DNA of 64,000 bases from Numida meleagris (Eukaryota; Chordata; Aves; Galliformes; Numididae), in assembly GCF_002078875.1 (NCBI RefSeq), contig NC_034415.1, positions 26,939,083 through 27,003,082 on the forward strand. Direction: 5' to 3'. The position numbers and the translations under genes were made by a program. Every line of letters begins with the position of its first letter. The stretch's first letter is position 1. The notes under the pieces were generated by a model. The model had not been told where the DNA came from, searched no databases, and was given only the letters and a program-made list of their open reading frames with translations. Shown piece after piece: positions 39,595 through 52,600 of this stretch.

Positions 39595-39905
39595 AAAGAC
39601 ATGTAGGATAAAGACAAAGGGATGTAGATAAGGAATAGAAGATAGGACAAGGGGAAATGGTTTCAAACTAAAAGAGGGGAGATTTAGATGGGAAATAAGG
39701 AAGAATCTTTATACAATAAGGGCAGTGAGGCATCGGCACAGGTTGCCCAGAGAGGTGGTGGATGCCCTGTCTCTGGAGACATTCAAGGTCAGGCTGGACA
39801 GGCCTCTGAGCACCTGATGGAGCTGTGGGTGTCCCTGTTCACTGAAAGGGAATGAGACTAGACGACCTTTAAGGGTCCCTTCCAACTCAAAAGATTCTGT
39901 GATTA
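39595..39905 (+). mobile_element. CR1 3' fragment (in duplication unit 1)
   Basis: This is the longest CR1 piece in the window. It shows the purine-rich end of the CR1 ORF2/UTR boundary (GGACAAGGGGAAATGGTTTC), then GGCACAGGTTGCCCAGAGAG and TCCCTTCCAACTCAAAAGAT. It lies in sense orientation, 5'-truncated. Confidence 0.9.
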
Positions 39906-39976
39906 ATAAGTACACTTTGCTATTTTATGTCTAAGTATTGTTCCATCTACATAAGTTGGAATTTTGCCTTTTTTAA

Positions 39977-40018
39977 TTTTTTTTTTTTTTNATAAAAAAA
40001 AAAAAAAAAAAAAAAAAA
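39977..40018. other. Assembly seam: poly(T), N, poly(A)
   Basis: Fourteen T, then N, then AT, then about 25 A. The left side matches the end of the duplication unit and the right side matches its beginning. Homopolymers at both unit ends are typical places for collapsed or falsely joined contigs. Confidence 0.9.
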
Positions 40019-40750
40019 GCAAACCAGTGCACACCGCTTCTTTTATGTCCCATACTTAGCAATTCTGGCACATAAAAATGTGCCTTAGTTGTCCCAGTTC
40101 ATATATGATGTATTTTGAGAAATATGATGCTCATGCTCACATTTTTCATGATCGTCCGAGCACAATTTGCATGGAATTTATCCTAAAATAGCCAGATTCC
40201 ACACTCAGCATTCAGGATATTGAAAGCATGATCCCACAGCACTGAACTCAACCCATTTTATGCCACTAGCATCAATGTGACCAGAAGCAGGCATTAATCT
40301 GTACCATTCATACAAATTGGGGAAGAGCTGTTCTTGCCTTCTGTAAGATGAACATCGTGGGCATTTCAAGTAGAACACAACTATGAAGGAGGTAGAGGCT
40401 ATATGCACTCTGCAAATGAAATATGTTTGTGGATCCAGAGACTGCAACTTGGGTATATATCACCACATGAGATTCACAGAGTACCTGGTGGAATTTCAGA
40501 ACGCAACTCGTCAGAGTCTCCTGATGTGAGCAGTTGCAAGGAGGCACCAATCTGACCAATGGAAGTCAGTGCCCTGCCAGCACACTCTACAGCACGAATC
40601 CTGCTTGACTTGCCAGATGATTCAAAGAGACAAAGAACAGATCATGCTCTTCATAACTGAAGACCACATTCTGTCCTCAGAATAATTCTTTAAATAAAAG
40701 AGGTATGAGTACAGAAGAGAAAAAAATACTCAGATCCCTCTCAGATCTTG

Positions 40751-40891
40751 TTATATGGCAGCAGTGGCTGGGTGCTTGAGTGCTCTCTCCACATAGACAA
40801 AGCAGATACTCTGGCCTGATGCTTGCAAATTTATCTGCTGCTTCATCCCGAGCTGTTGCACTGTAAGTCCCAGTGGCTCCCTCCAGCCCTG
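40751..40891 (-). CDS. Duplicate of the 34902-35042 weak terminal-exon candidate
   Basis: The copy in the second duplication unit encodes the same peptide, with two silent substitutions relative to the first copy. If the duplication is an assembly artefact, this is simply the other allele. Confidence 0.18.
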   Translation of the reverse strand, partial: QGWREPLGLTVQQLGMKQQINLQASGQSICFVYVERALKHPATAAI

Positions 40892-41934
40892 CTGAAGCAG
40901 AAGAGATCCATCCAGGAAAGGGAAACCCAACCACCTATTTTGTGCAACAAAGCAGCTACAAAAACAGTTTAAACTTTGACCATAAGTCAATAAACATTTG
41001 CAATTGTCCATGACTAAGCTATAGATTTTATGTATGAAAAAAAACCTGCCAAACCATTTCAGACAAAGGAAAGAGGGAGCTGAGAGTTCCTGGCTTCTGG
41101 CACTGCTCTTGGTCCTCTACCCCAGTCCCATTTGTCCTTGTGACAAATACAAATAAACTGTTACAGAAATAACAGCAGGCTTAGAAGTTGTCAGAGAAGG
41201 TCCCTGTGCACCCTCAGGATGCTGTGGCAATGTCAGACACATATTTTCAGCAACTCTTATGCCAGTGCCCTTCGTCACCGCAAAGCACTCCAGCATTCTC
41301 CCAGCCATTGAGTGCTGGCATTTCAAAGGACACAGCTTGTTCAGGATCAAATACACAGCAGTTGTTGCCCTTTCTATTTAGGCCTTAAGCCCTGAATCAA
41401 CAGTAAGAATCCTGGACATGGGAAAATACAGCACTGACAAACACGTAATTTAATTAAATAGGCTGACATTGTTTAAGCAACAGCCCTTTCCTCTGATCCA
41501 TCTCTCTCAGAACTCTTTGTCTTAATATTATGGTCTACTTGAAACACTTGAGCTCATGAATGGATTAAAGAGAGTCTCATTTGTTTTATTTATTATTTTT
41601 ACTGCTGCGCTTGTCTTTTTACAAACGGGAGGCACAGCCCTCATTTAGAATTCACTGGAACATGCACATTCTTTCCTCCTCCTCTGCCCAGAGAGGGAGG
41701 GAAAACAATAACAAAAAGATCACAACCGCTTCAAAAGTACAAAAACTCTTGGGTAATTTGTCATCAGCATTTACAGATTAACAAAAACAGCTTTAGAACG
41801 TAATCACTTCGAAACCTAGATAGGATACACATTTACTGTGACAGTAAATCTGGGGATTCTTTAAAAATAGCAAGTATTTCACCCAATTGCTTTTTGTTCA
41901 AAATCTTGAGAATGAGTCAACATTGTGTATTTAC

Positions 41935-42044
41935 CTTCTGGTGTTCTCATTAACTTCAGTCTTTGATTGTAAAGCGTAGGTCCTTGCACTCCCCCTAAGG
42001 TTGATCTCAGTGTTGTAATATCTCACTGTGTTTGTTGTGTACCC
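41935..42044 (-). CDS. Duplicate of the 36086-36195 weak exon candidate
   Basis: The second copy of the weak exon candidate, offset by 5849 bases, with the same frame and splice-like ends. It adds no independent evidence, because the whole block is duplicated. Confidence 0.15.
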
Positions 42045-44733
42045 CTTGAAATGCATCAGTGATGCATTATATCAGCAAGGACTCAAGCTCCCATTTATCT
42101 TCAAATAGTTCACAATCCACTGCAGCATATTCTCAGTTGCAATTTTTGCTTTTAAGTTTGGCCACCATGTGTGTAGCATTAATTTCTCTGTTCACATGTA
42201 ATTCATTCAGGGACTTACACCAGCTGAGAACCACATATGGAGGCCCAGATTTACAGCGCTTTTATTTTGTGCCATGGAAGCCTACAAGAAACAATTTTCT
42301 ATTTGAATATTGAGTGTTTACAGAGGTCTTGTTGTTCACTAGAGACAGCGGATTATGAAATCATATTCTGCAAGAATCCCATCCAAAAAACCTGACTGCA
42401 ACTTTTATTAACTCCTCTTTGTTCCAGTGCTCACGGGGTTCTTATGGGGCAATTGAACATTGCTTTTCCTCTCTCAGGGTTTCTAGTTTATTATTACTAT
42501 TTACTACTTCAAAAAAAAAAGCATGGTCCATTCTCAGTCTGCTCCTGTTCTGCCTGCCATTACATCAACTTTGAGTAAGCAAGACGTGGCAGCAGAGACA
42601 GAGATGAGTCTGGGACTTGGGTCTGAAGCAGACTAACACGTACCCTGAAGCCAGCTACAGCTTTGCTGCTGCTTGGACCAGAAAATATGCATGGGGATCT
42701 GTTTTGTTGAGAAACAGTCAAGAAATTATCTGTGCTGAGGATATTCACACCATGCAACCAACTAGGGTCCCCAGCATGAGTACCTGTGTCAGGAAAATAA
42801 TGTTTGGGGTTGAGAATACACTTCTATTTTACTGCATCTGAATCAGCTCCAAATGCAGATCTCTATCAGACCCTTCTGTGGCATTCATTTAGTCTTGTTT
42901 TGAGAAAATAATGACACATATTGGAGTGACTAATGTCCCACATAATTAATCCTGTAGCTACTTATTCATCAGTGTTTCAAAGGGAATGGAACATTCTGAT
43001 GCAAAGCAAGAGTTTCTGAAGTTAAACCTAATGCTGACAATAATCTTTGTGGCGATGCTTCAGGCTGAAGCCTACCTGTGTCAGAGACTTGGAGGGGATA
43101 TCACGTGCCCACAGCTGTTCAGGAGAGCAGCCGGGGTGGAGATTAACCACCGCAGATTCTCAGTCTCAACGGCTGCTGGAGCTAGCAGAGCTGAGTGGAC
43201 ATGGGATCTGGTCCCATGGAGTCTTGACAGCCTCCCTGGCGAAGGATGGGAAGTGTGAATTGACTCTAATTAGGGATCGCCCATGTGGCCTCCGATGTGT
43301 TAGTTTAAATCAAACATTAGTAACTGTCAATTTCTTCTTTCACCCAAGACCCAAATCCTGTAAACACAAGAACCGTAACAAATCCCTGAAGCAGGCTTTA
43401 GCGCACATGTATGGAAAACATACTAAACTATAAATACTGTATACCATATGGCATCAAGATTATCTAATTTCACTTCATAACTGGTGATAAAATGACCAAT
43501 CAACTGACGTGCAGAACGAAATGCCAAGCCAACGATTCAGCTAGCCTTCAGGCGGCTCTGAGGTCTCATTATATCCCATTGCACCCTAAAAATAACCACA
43601 CACCTATTTCACTAAGAGCATGAACACTGTGGGAATCTGTGCTACAGGTCTGCCAGCAAAGCCAAAATTTGTCCTCATTTCTCTGCAGGTACGCTAAAGG
43701 TGAGGAAGTTTGATCAGGACACCAACAGTAGCAGAGGGGACATTTTGAACTACATTTATTAACTTATATGAAAAGGTATTTGGGGAAGGTGCTACTCGTT
43801 TCTCAGGTCTTTGCATCATTTGTACACCAGAGGTTTATCACTAAGACTCCTAAGCTCTATTGCGGTGCAAACAACAGAAGAACTCCACTGTGCATTTGTT
43901 ACCACTACATCTTCATCCATTTTTTGCCTCAGTGATAAAATTAATTTAATAACTGCACTGACCACAGCTCTAGTGTTCTGCTTCCCTTAATTACAGAGGA
44001 TTGCTAGTCCAGCAGTGAGGTGTCAGCCCTCAGAAATAGATCAGCACTTGGAAGACCAAGATCAAAGTTATTGTTCTGTTCCTGAGTTTAACAGGATTTC
44101 ATCATTTGCTGAACTCCTGGTGAAAAAGAGAAGAACCACCAAGGAACTCCTGAATGTTGTCTCAAACAGAAATCACAAAGGAATCTGCAACAGTGCTTGA
44201 ACATTCATGTTTAGGGAGAACACAGGTGATATAATCTGCTTGGAGACACTAGAAGTCAAATGAATCTTGGAGTAATGCAAAAGATTTAAATTACAGAGTT
44301 TTTAAGATGGGAATAAACAAGATCAGCTTACTTCAAAGTTAAATACCAATGTCATCAGCTCTGATTTTGTGGGGGCTTAGCCCCAGAAGCAGCGAGATTG
44401 ATTGGTCTACAGATCCATTTCTCAGGAGAGTGCTGGAAAATGGCTTTGTTGGCTCATTTAAAATTAGCTTGGGTACATCAGTTATGAATACACTGTACAG
44501 AAAATTGTGCACTGAATGATAAACAAATAGGTTGCTATGATTTGATGCTATTTTAATAGCTGGTGATTAACCAAATGAATGCCATGTGGTCGGGTCTTAT
44601 TCGCCAAATGGTTCCTCTCTCCTACCATCCAGTCAGCTGTAAAGTAGTGCCCCATACAGCCATGTACTTTCACCATATTAAACTCTGATAAAATTTTAGA
44701 GGAATAGTAGCATACTGTAAGGTAGATACTCAC

Positions 44734-44863
44734 ATATATCAATCCCAGCATTGATCTTCTCATAGCTAGCCGAGCGAAGGGCATTCTGTAGAAAGGTTTT
44801 GTCTTTGGGGTTAAGGTCCTTGGGGTTAAGTGCCTTTGGGACTTCTTCATCAGAAACACTCAG
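44734..44863 (-). CDS. Candidate internal exon of the unidentified gene (copy in second duplication unit)
   Basis: A 130 nt stretch on the minus strand has a strong donor (ATAT before GTGAGTATC) and a weaker acceptor (GAAATAG). The frame is open for 43 codons plus one base: LSVSDEEVPKALNPKDLNPK, then DKTFLQNALRSASYEKINAG, then IDI. An acidic/polar start, a short internal echo (LNPKDLNPKD) and an amphipathic stretch are visible, but no known domain. It begins in phase 0, compatible with the 46-nt candidate upstream, and ends in phase 1. The same sequence lies without change at 38885-39014 in the other copy of the 5849-base duplication. If that duplication is an assembly artefact, there is only one such exon. 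Confidence 0.42.
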
Positions 44864-45443
44864 CTATTTCAAATGAGTGCATGCATATGATCCCCCATCC
44901 ACCACAAACATACCTAATGAGGAAGAAAGCAGATTAACATGAGTCTAGCTATTCTGAACAAAGTGCTACCTTGCCTCAGTTATCAAGAACGTGTCATCTG
45001 ATGAAGCCAAGACCACATCACACTCCAAGAACAGCTTGATTCTCAACGCTGTGATAATCAGCTTCAGGACTGCTGAGATTTGGTGATAGAAGAATTTGAA
45101 ATGGAGAGCCTGCAAAGGACAATGCATTATTAAAGTTAAACCAGAAGCAGAAAAGGAACCGGAGTTTTTCCTTATTGCTCACTTTGAAGTAGATTCATTT
45201 TCCATCGGGCACCAGTGTAGAATGAAGTCCTTTCCCAGACATCCCCATGCTAGCTACAGAGGTGGCCTCAGATCCTCACCCTTGCTCCCAATGGGAGGCT
45301 GCCCCCAGGTGATGAGTGTGAGTGCCTTCAGCCCAAGCAGGTGAGCCAGGTTAATGAAGATGCTGCTGCCCACACCAGGGATGTGGCTTCTGCACTTCAA
45401 TACAGTACAGCAGAGTTTGTCCTGCCTTGTATCACTGTGTCAG

Positions 45444-45754
45444 AAAGACATGTAGGATAAAGACAAAGGGATGTAGATAAGGAATAGAAGATAGGACAAG
45501 GGGAAATGGTTTCAAACTAAAAGAGGGGAGATTTAGATGGGAAATAAGGAAGAATCTTTATACAATAAGGGCAGTGAGGCATCGGCACAGGTTGCCCAGA
45601 GAGGTGGTGGATGCCCTGTCTCTGGAGACATTCAAGGTCAGGCTGGACAGGCCTCTGAGCACCTGATGGAGCTGTGGGTGTCCCTGTTCACTGAAAGGGA
45701 ATGAGACTAGACGACCTTTAAGGGTCCCTTCCAACTCAAAAGATTCTGTGATTA
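45444..45754 (+). mobile_element. CR1 3' fragment (copy in duplication unit 2)
   Basis: The same insertion as at 39595-39905, carried by the 5849-base duplication. It is not an independent insertion. Confidence 0.9.
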
Positions 45755-46591
45755 ATAAGTACACTTTGCTATTTTATGTCTAAGTATTGTTCCATCTACA
45801 TAAGTTGGAATTTTGCCTTTTTTAATTTTTTTTTTTTTTTGCATGGATTGTTTTTATGAGAGAACACTCTAGTTGGCACCTTGGCACCGCCAGAAGTATG
45901 TCTCAGGTGTACAGAGCCAGTGCCTCACTGTGTCCCCTCAGGGTATGTTAATTAGCATGACTGCACTGGCTCATGTTGCTGCCCAGTTCTAGCTAGTGCC
46001 AGAGGTCAAGCTGTCCCCTGACTGTCACCCATTTGAGCTCTGAATAGCTCTTCATATGGACAATGCAAGTTAGCATTCCTCTTTGAGGGGAGTGATGCCA
46101 AACAACCCCCTTGCTCCTTTGCTGAGCATCTTCCTCACTCTTTGCTCACCCTGCAGAACATCTCCTATAGATTTGACCTCAGAAGTAGCAAAGAGGTGGG
46201 ATGGAGCAGAAAAGGCTGGAGAAAGAAGAGGAAAATAAGATGGAAAAGAAGGAGGTATAAACAAAGAACCATGGTGTCAGTACACACAGCTTAAAAAAGG
46301 CTGAATGAATGCCCTGATCCAACAAGATGTTGAGGATGTGCTGAAAGAGGGGCAAAGCCTCTCACTGCTTTTACATCGTGATTTTCAAGTAGTCACTTAC
46401 TCTGTACTACGCCTGAACAAAAAAGATAAAGAAAATATGGACATTTCACATAAAAATTCTCACTTCCTTGAGAAAATGGATTAAAAAGGAAAAAATGGCT
46501 GAAAGAGTTTATTAACTCTGTAATTTAATGACTCTCACTTAGACTTCTCTAAGTCCTTTACAAATAATTCAGACCCAATGCCACTGCATAC

Positions 46592-46637
46592 CTCAGCGTG
46601 AATGTTGCTCTGCGTAGGCAGTTGGACATCTTGTATA
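46592..46637 (-). CDS. Candidate 46-nt micro-exon of the unidentified gene
   Basis: On the minus strand a pyrimidine-rich tract ending TTTTTAAG is followed by 46 bases and then the donor GAG/GTATGC. One base completes a split codon, then 15 codons read IQDVQLPTQSNIHAE. The incoming phase matches the candidate exon at 62980-63207, and the outgoing phase 0 matches the one at 44734-44863. Being so short, it could be chance; phase agreement on both sides is the main support. Confidence 0.3.
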
Positions 46638-49600
46638 CTTAAAAAGAAAAAGGGCAGCTTAAAATGCTTTGCTGAATTGCATAAAAGAGGAGATTAATTT
46701 TTGTCCCTATTCTGGGAATGATGAAATGGGGACATGGGAGGTTTTATGTCAGCGTTATCAGAAGACTCACTAATGGTGGTTTCATCCACCTTTTAGGACT
46801 GACAGTCAGAAGCACTAGGCAGCACCACCTTCTTCTGCTCTTGTCACCAGACAATGCTTCCTTCTTCCCTAGACAAGCACAATTCCTGTGTTATTTGCAT
46901 TTCATTTCTCCGTTACATGAGATAGCCACGTTGTGCTGCTGCACAAAGAGGGGCTTTGTTTCCCAACCAAAGGCAGGCAAATAACTGGCTATTGAAATTT
47001 ATAAGGAATGGAATAATGTGACCGAATGCCATGTTGCTGGAATGCTTCTGCTCAAGAGCGTGCCTGCACAGATGGAGCAGAGCCTTGTCACCAGTGACCT
47101 TGCTCGCTCTTCCGCACCAGTTGCATTTTCCAAGTTCCTTACTCCTGCTGCAGCTCTGGACCTTCCATTCTCAGTGGCATTGCAACCCGCCAGCATGCAT
47201 CTCTGAACAGGAACCTCATGAGGCAACCCTTTAAAAGGGAAAAAAAATAATAATGAAATCAGAAGAACAGCATCACATTGATGTTGCAAAGTGAGCTATC
47301 TCTGTGTTGGTGTAGCATGATCTCCTGTCCTCCAGTGCCTGGCAATTTCAGCTGGCCTTATTGTCCCAGACAAATGTTCCAGTGCTAGCAAACTACCATA
47401 GCTAGTCAGCCGGGCCTATCCAGCAGAGCAATGTGAGCCACTCACCCATATTATTTTTCATGCAATCTGTAAGAAGTTGGGATTAGAAACCTGTTTCATC
47501 ATTTTTGAATCATTCCTGACTCTACAATAAACATGCATCCCAATGACAAACCAGATCATAAAACATCTAGGAAAGCTGAGACCCTCCTGACATCTCCCAA
47601 AACTTCAGGCACAGCACGCAGTGATGAGCACAAGCAGCCATGAACACCACATACTCGAGCAGCTGTATGCTGGGAGAGCATCTGCACAGAGCTCAGCACT
47701 CAGTGTAGACGCCCTGGGCAGCGCAGCACAGAGAGCACCACGCACCCAGCAGCCCCTGGTTTTCCTCTAAATGCTGAAGTGCTTTTTCAAGAGTTGTATT
47801 AAAATGCATCAAACCAGGAAAATTATTCTCAAACACCGAGCCCAGTCTTAACTAGGTAAATTCCTATTCAGCCTGCAGCATAAGCAAAGACCGCGGGATT
47901 TACAAATTGTAATTAACTTGCTAAAGTAGGTCAGGACTGTATATCGCAGCACAGAGGTACTCTGGCTTTAATGATTTCAAATATTTTGAGAAGCAAACTG
48001 AAAACACTTAGTCAAATTAAGTGTTTTCTCTGAGCTGTCAGCATTGCCAGTATTGCCAAGATGAACAGGATAAATTGGATTAGATGCAGTCTATATGCTT
48101 CAGACCCTAATGGAAAAGGATCCAAAATGTAAAGCAATGCACAGAGGCAAAGAAAATATTATATATTGTCTGTGAAGCTGCAGATCTCAGCTTATTGATT
48201 AGCCAAACAGTTTGAAATAGCACAACTCATCTCCAGGAGAAGCAGAGCGCTGCTGCTTGCTCCTATGCTACCCAGTTTGTGACAGTGCGACAATCTCTGC
48301 CTGCTCATGGAGGAATTTGCAGCTGGGGGAATAAACATCGTAAGTAAATGTTCTTTTAGGTGAAATACGAAAAGTGAAATCATGTTAGACAACATAACCC
48401 CATGAGTCTCAGGCCACTGGTTATCAGTGGGCATGGATGCACCATTCAGATCATGAACTGGGAGAGCAGCATGAGGCCACAGAGGTGGATGAAGAGCTTC
48501 ATCAAGACAGAACCATTCACTTGTCACTCCGTCTCTGAGCCAGAGGACAGTGCTCCAGGGAGATGCACAGGGTGCCGGTCCAGCAGCCACCCTCACAAGG
48601 AACATGTAGACCAACTCCAGAGCAACACTTCTCTGGGAGAACAGCTCAAGTATTTATAAAAAAATTAATACTTGAGTGCAGACTTCACTACTCTATTTCA
48701 ATGCCAGTTAGTGTATCTTAAAAAAAAAAAAAGTCTGGTTTTGAGCACAGCCTCTGCAGTTCCAGGCAAGTCCAGTGAGCAGCAGTGAGTGCCATTAGCT
48801 AGCAGAGATCCCTACTACTGGGGCTGTAAGATTTGGAAAACAGGCAAAGCAGTGAAAGGAATGAGCACTGCAGCACTGTCTCCTATAAAGATCCTCAGAG
48901 TGCTGCAATGTTTAATAAGATAACAGATGGAAACCTCCTGAAACCTGTGGGCTGGGGGATTCATCAGGTGGGAGGCAGGGTCAATCACAGCTGGAGGTTG
49001 GAGGGAGCACCCTGGGATCTGGCTGCCACCTTCTGCCCCTTTCACCCATAAACAGTCAGCACATAACACCCCATTCACAGATGTTCTATGCTCCAATTTT
49101 GAAGTTCCTTGTCTCCATTTGTGAATTGTTCAAAATCTTTTCTCTCTGCTAGATCGAATTCACCCTTTTTCCATGGCAGCTTACATGCTTGCTTTTTGTG
49201 TCAATATTACCTATTAGCGTAAATAGTGTCATTTTGGGTTGAGTTCAATGAGCCAATTCCTACCTCTCTCTTACAACAGACTCTCCATTCTCCTGATTTT
49301 GCTGCTAAGTTTTCTCTATCCTAATTTTGACTTTGTCTTTCTAGAGCTTGCATGCCCAGATGGTGCCTGTCCAGTGCTCTGCAGCAGCATTAGTAGTTAA
49401 TTCATGCTGGGAACCCATGACTTCAAAGAGACATGAGTACTGAGCACCTCAGTTAAAGCTAAGGGTTCTCCACGTTGATTTGCTCTCTCCAAACCCTCCA
49501 CCCTCGTCCCCCAGTTCCTGAGACAAAGCATGCAAAACTGGCCAATGTCTTGGTAAAATTATGTGCAGGGTTGCAAAGGAAATCAATGGTATGTAAAATC

Positions 49601-52600
49601 AGGAATAAACCCCAACTAACTCATTTACTTAAGCCACATGAATACAAATATCAAACAAGAGTATCTAAAACATCAACAAATTATGATAAGTAGCTAAAAC
49701 ACAGAAGTTGTCATCACCATGTCTGGACAGAATTTTGACAAGTCCTCAGATAAATCTTCTCCATCTCCTTTTTCCACAGACAGTTGATATTTTGAACAGA
49801 AATTCTCAAGTCAAAAGATGTACATCAATTTTTAGTTCTAGCAAAAAAAAAATAAAAAATAAAACTAGGCACACAAAGCACATGCTTTTCACTAAAACCT
49901 TTTTACATAAAAACCTATTCTTTTATCATGAAGTGGGTTCAAAAACTGTCCAGCTAGTTCAACATGGTGTGGTTCCCAGTGGAGACCGAGTACAGGTGCA
50001 TGTCAGCATCTGTTCATGTGACAGCGTACAAACAGAGCTAGGCATTTCCACCAAGCGTTACAGAGGGATCAGCTTCAAAGTTCAGCTTTAAAAAACTGTG
50101 TGCTGTAATAAAATAAGAAATATCAGTTATGTAAGTAAAGAAGCTTGCATGTAGCATTTAATCCCATAAACTGAGGTCTCAATGCTGTACTGAAGTGACT
50201 TTCTGTCATGCCCAGTATCAATTGCATCTTTAAGAAAATAAAAAAAAAATAGCTCAAAGAGAACCAGAGGGATCTCTTGGAATGTGTTTCAGAGGATCCA
50301 AGAGGCACAGAAGACCTAACTTCCACAAATGCTCAATGCAGCTGATCTCAAGGCAGACATGTATTATTTAATAGAACTAGGAGGCATGCACTCACAAAAA
50401 CAATACCCGCCAGGAGTAGGATTCCGGTGGGTAGCATAAAACTGGCAGTGATGAGAAAGCCCATTCTGCCCATGGGATGAGTAATGGTGCTGCTGTGAGT
50501 GAGAGCAGAGCTGCAGGGAAAGCTCCATCCTAACTCAGAAGCTGCTGCCATCACAGGTGGAAAAAGGAAATTAAAAACAGGCAGCAAAAGATGGAAGCAG
50601 GTCTTCAGCTCAAAAGAAAGATAAACATGGTGAAGTAGTGCTCTTCTCATGGCCGATGGCTTGAGGGGAGATCTGCCAAGTTTGATATCCAAGCAGAGCT
50701 GACCAGCTGCTGTGGTAGAGAGCTGAATGATAACTGGTCCGGACAATACAAACCCAAAATACCAACAGAGAAGTTGTTGTTTTTTTCTCCCCTGTATCAT
50801 TAATGCATTTTTTAAAATGATCATCTTTTAATGCTCCTTCACTTCTTCAAATTTACTTGAGAAAAGGAACAGCATTGTATTCCATTGTGTGTTTAAGCAC
50901 AGTTTCAAAGTAAAGGGAGGAAAGTTGCATGGCAAAGAAACTGCCAAGAAAAATATAACATTTAAATAATGGCTCCACTTAAGACAACAAGGATAATAGG
51001 GCACCTGAGTTCAAAGAATTTATTCCAGGTAATTCAGTGCAGCAGCCTGAGAGGTCTAGGGCACAGTGCTGGGAATCTAAGTGGTCTGAAATCACTCCCA
51101 AAGCAGACTGCTTAGCATTTGTTTAGGAAGCCTGGGCAATAAGTTACAGCACTGTGTCACTGGATAATCATGCACGCAAGCCCAGCAAACCCAAGGTGAA
51201 TAAATGCAACAGGCTAACCTCTAGGCAGAGCATTTCTGCAACACAAACTACTGAGTTACAAGTCTCAAAGTGAGAAAAAATTTTTATATTTTACAATTGT
51301 TTTGTCAGACTATTACATGCTGTGGCTGTGATAGTGAATAAGAAACAGCAGCAGTCTTTAGAAAGAGAAGCTTAAATGCTGATTTTCCTTTCTAGATGTG
51401 TGCCAAAAGTCACATTTGTTATTAACACGGTCTTGCAATAAACTTATTTTAATAAATTAAGTAAAATATATTAAAGCAGTGCCTATCTTCCAAACTTATA
51501 TAAAAGTCCAGCCAATGAATGAGACAATGCGATCAGTGACCCTAACTACAGGTCTTTGAAGGGATAAAGATCAGATTTTGACAACCATTGCTGCTTCTGC
51601 AGCTTCAGGGAGAACGTTTTCTTCACATCAATTTATGTTTCCTTCCCTTCAGTTCTACAGCTGATTGAGTCAGCTGCAGACACTGATGAGCTGAGGCACG
51701 GGAATGTTTGTTTTCTCTCTTCCAAATGACGAGGGCAGACCAACATTAAAGCATGATCCACTACTTCTGAATCCTCAAGGGACAAATGGTGACAAAACCA
51801 TCAGACTGATTAACTCAGGGCATTTTTCCATTGTCAATAATTTATCAAGTTTTAAAATATCAGATATGCTTTACTTTCATTTTTGATACATAGAGCACGT
51901 TTCACACAGCCTGACTTAGCAAATAAAATGCTTCCTTAAGGCAGTAGTTTGTAATTTCGCTTGAATTGCACTTTTCATCCAAAAGCAGTTTGTCACAAAT
52001 GAAAAACATCATCACGGTAATTGGAAAAATCAAACCCCATATCCTAAGATGATGCAGGGCAAACAGGGACAGGTAGAAGTCCCAGTGTTAGTGGGAAGAT
52101 AACAGAGGCCCTGCAGCTTTCATGAGTCCCAGTGTTTGAAGTCACTGCCACCTGCTCAGTCCTCTTGGGTGTGAGTAGCATCCTTCTAGGCTCAGTCCCC
52201 TGGAACTTAAATCTTACAGAGCCAACTATGAGATGATTTATGAAGGCAGATCTACTGCCTCTTAGTACCTTCTGTACAGAGCTAGATAGCTTTTTAATGA
52301 GTGTTAAGCTACATTATTTACAGGCATATGCAATGCATGATCTGCCTGTTTCTCACAAACAAGTACCAATGTCCTTGTCCCACTGGTGAACAGTGAGACT
52401 GAAACTCTCCGTAGAAGCATGACTTCATACTACTAACGCAGAACAAGCTTTAAAACATCTGATTTAAATCAAGACTAAGAAGCCTGACAGTTTAAATCAC
52501 TTTTGATTCAATTAATTTTCATAATTAAAGTAGAAAAAAAATGGGGAGAGAGAGAGAAGGAAAGTACAAACATTGCCACAGAGATCAAAAGTCTATCCTA

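Larger units (their letters stand above)
34142..39990 (+). repeat. Tandem duplication unit 1 (5849 bp)
   Basis: This unit is repeated head to tail at 39991-45839 with a constant offset of 5849 bases and no indels that I could find. Differences I noted lie at 34444, 34500, 34508, 34829, 35010, 35013, 38104 and 39533, plus a block at 34190-34203. It begins in a run of about 29 A and ends in a run of T. That divergence is at the level of alleles. Confidence 0.97.
39991..45839 (+). repeat. Tandem duplication unit 2 (5849 bp), starting at an N
   Basis: This is the second copy. It starts at the only ambiguous base in the window (N at 39991), directly after poly(T) and directly before poly(A), and ends in poly(T) at about 45840, where unique sequence resumes. 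An N placed exactly at the boundary suggests a contig join at a homopolymer. Confidence 0.97.

Noticed and set aside
46150..46215. A 66-nt stretch with acceptor TTCTCCAG and donor GTGAGC reading AFSAPSHLFATSEVKSIGDV
   Set aside because: It has good splice-like ends, but its phase (1 to 1) does not fit between the candidates at 46592 and 44863, which join directly without it.
48192..48614. A 140-codon minus-strand ORF
   Set aside because: No domain, no splice support, and open frames on the opposite strand over the same bases; probably chance.
50348..50824. A 158-codon minus-strand ORF with hydrophobic segments
   Set aside because: No recognisable family, no splice or promoter context, and a composition typical of AT-rich intron DNA. 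The hydrophobic stretches alone do not make a membrane protein.
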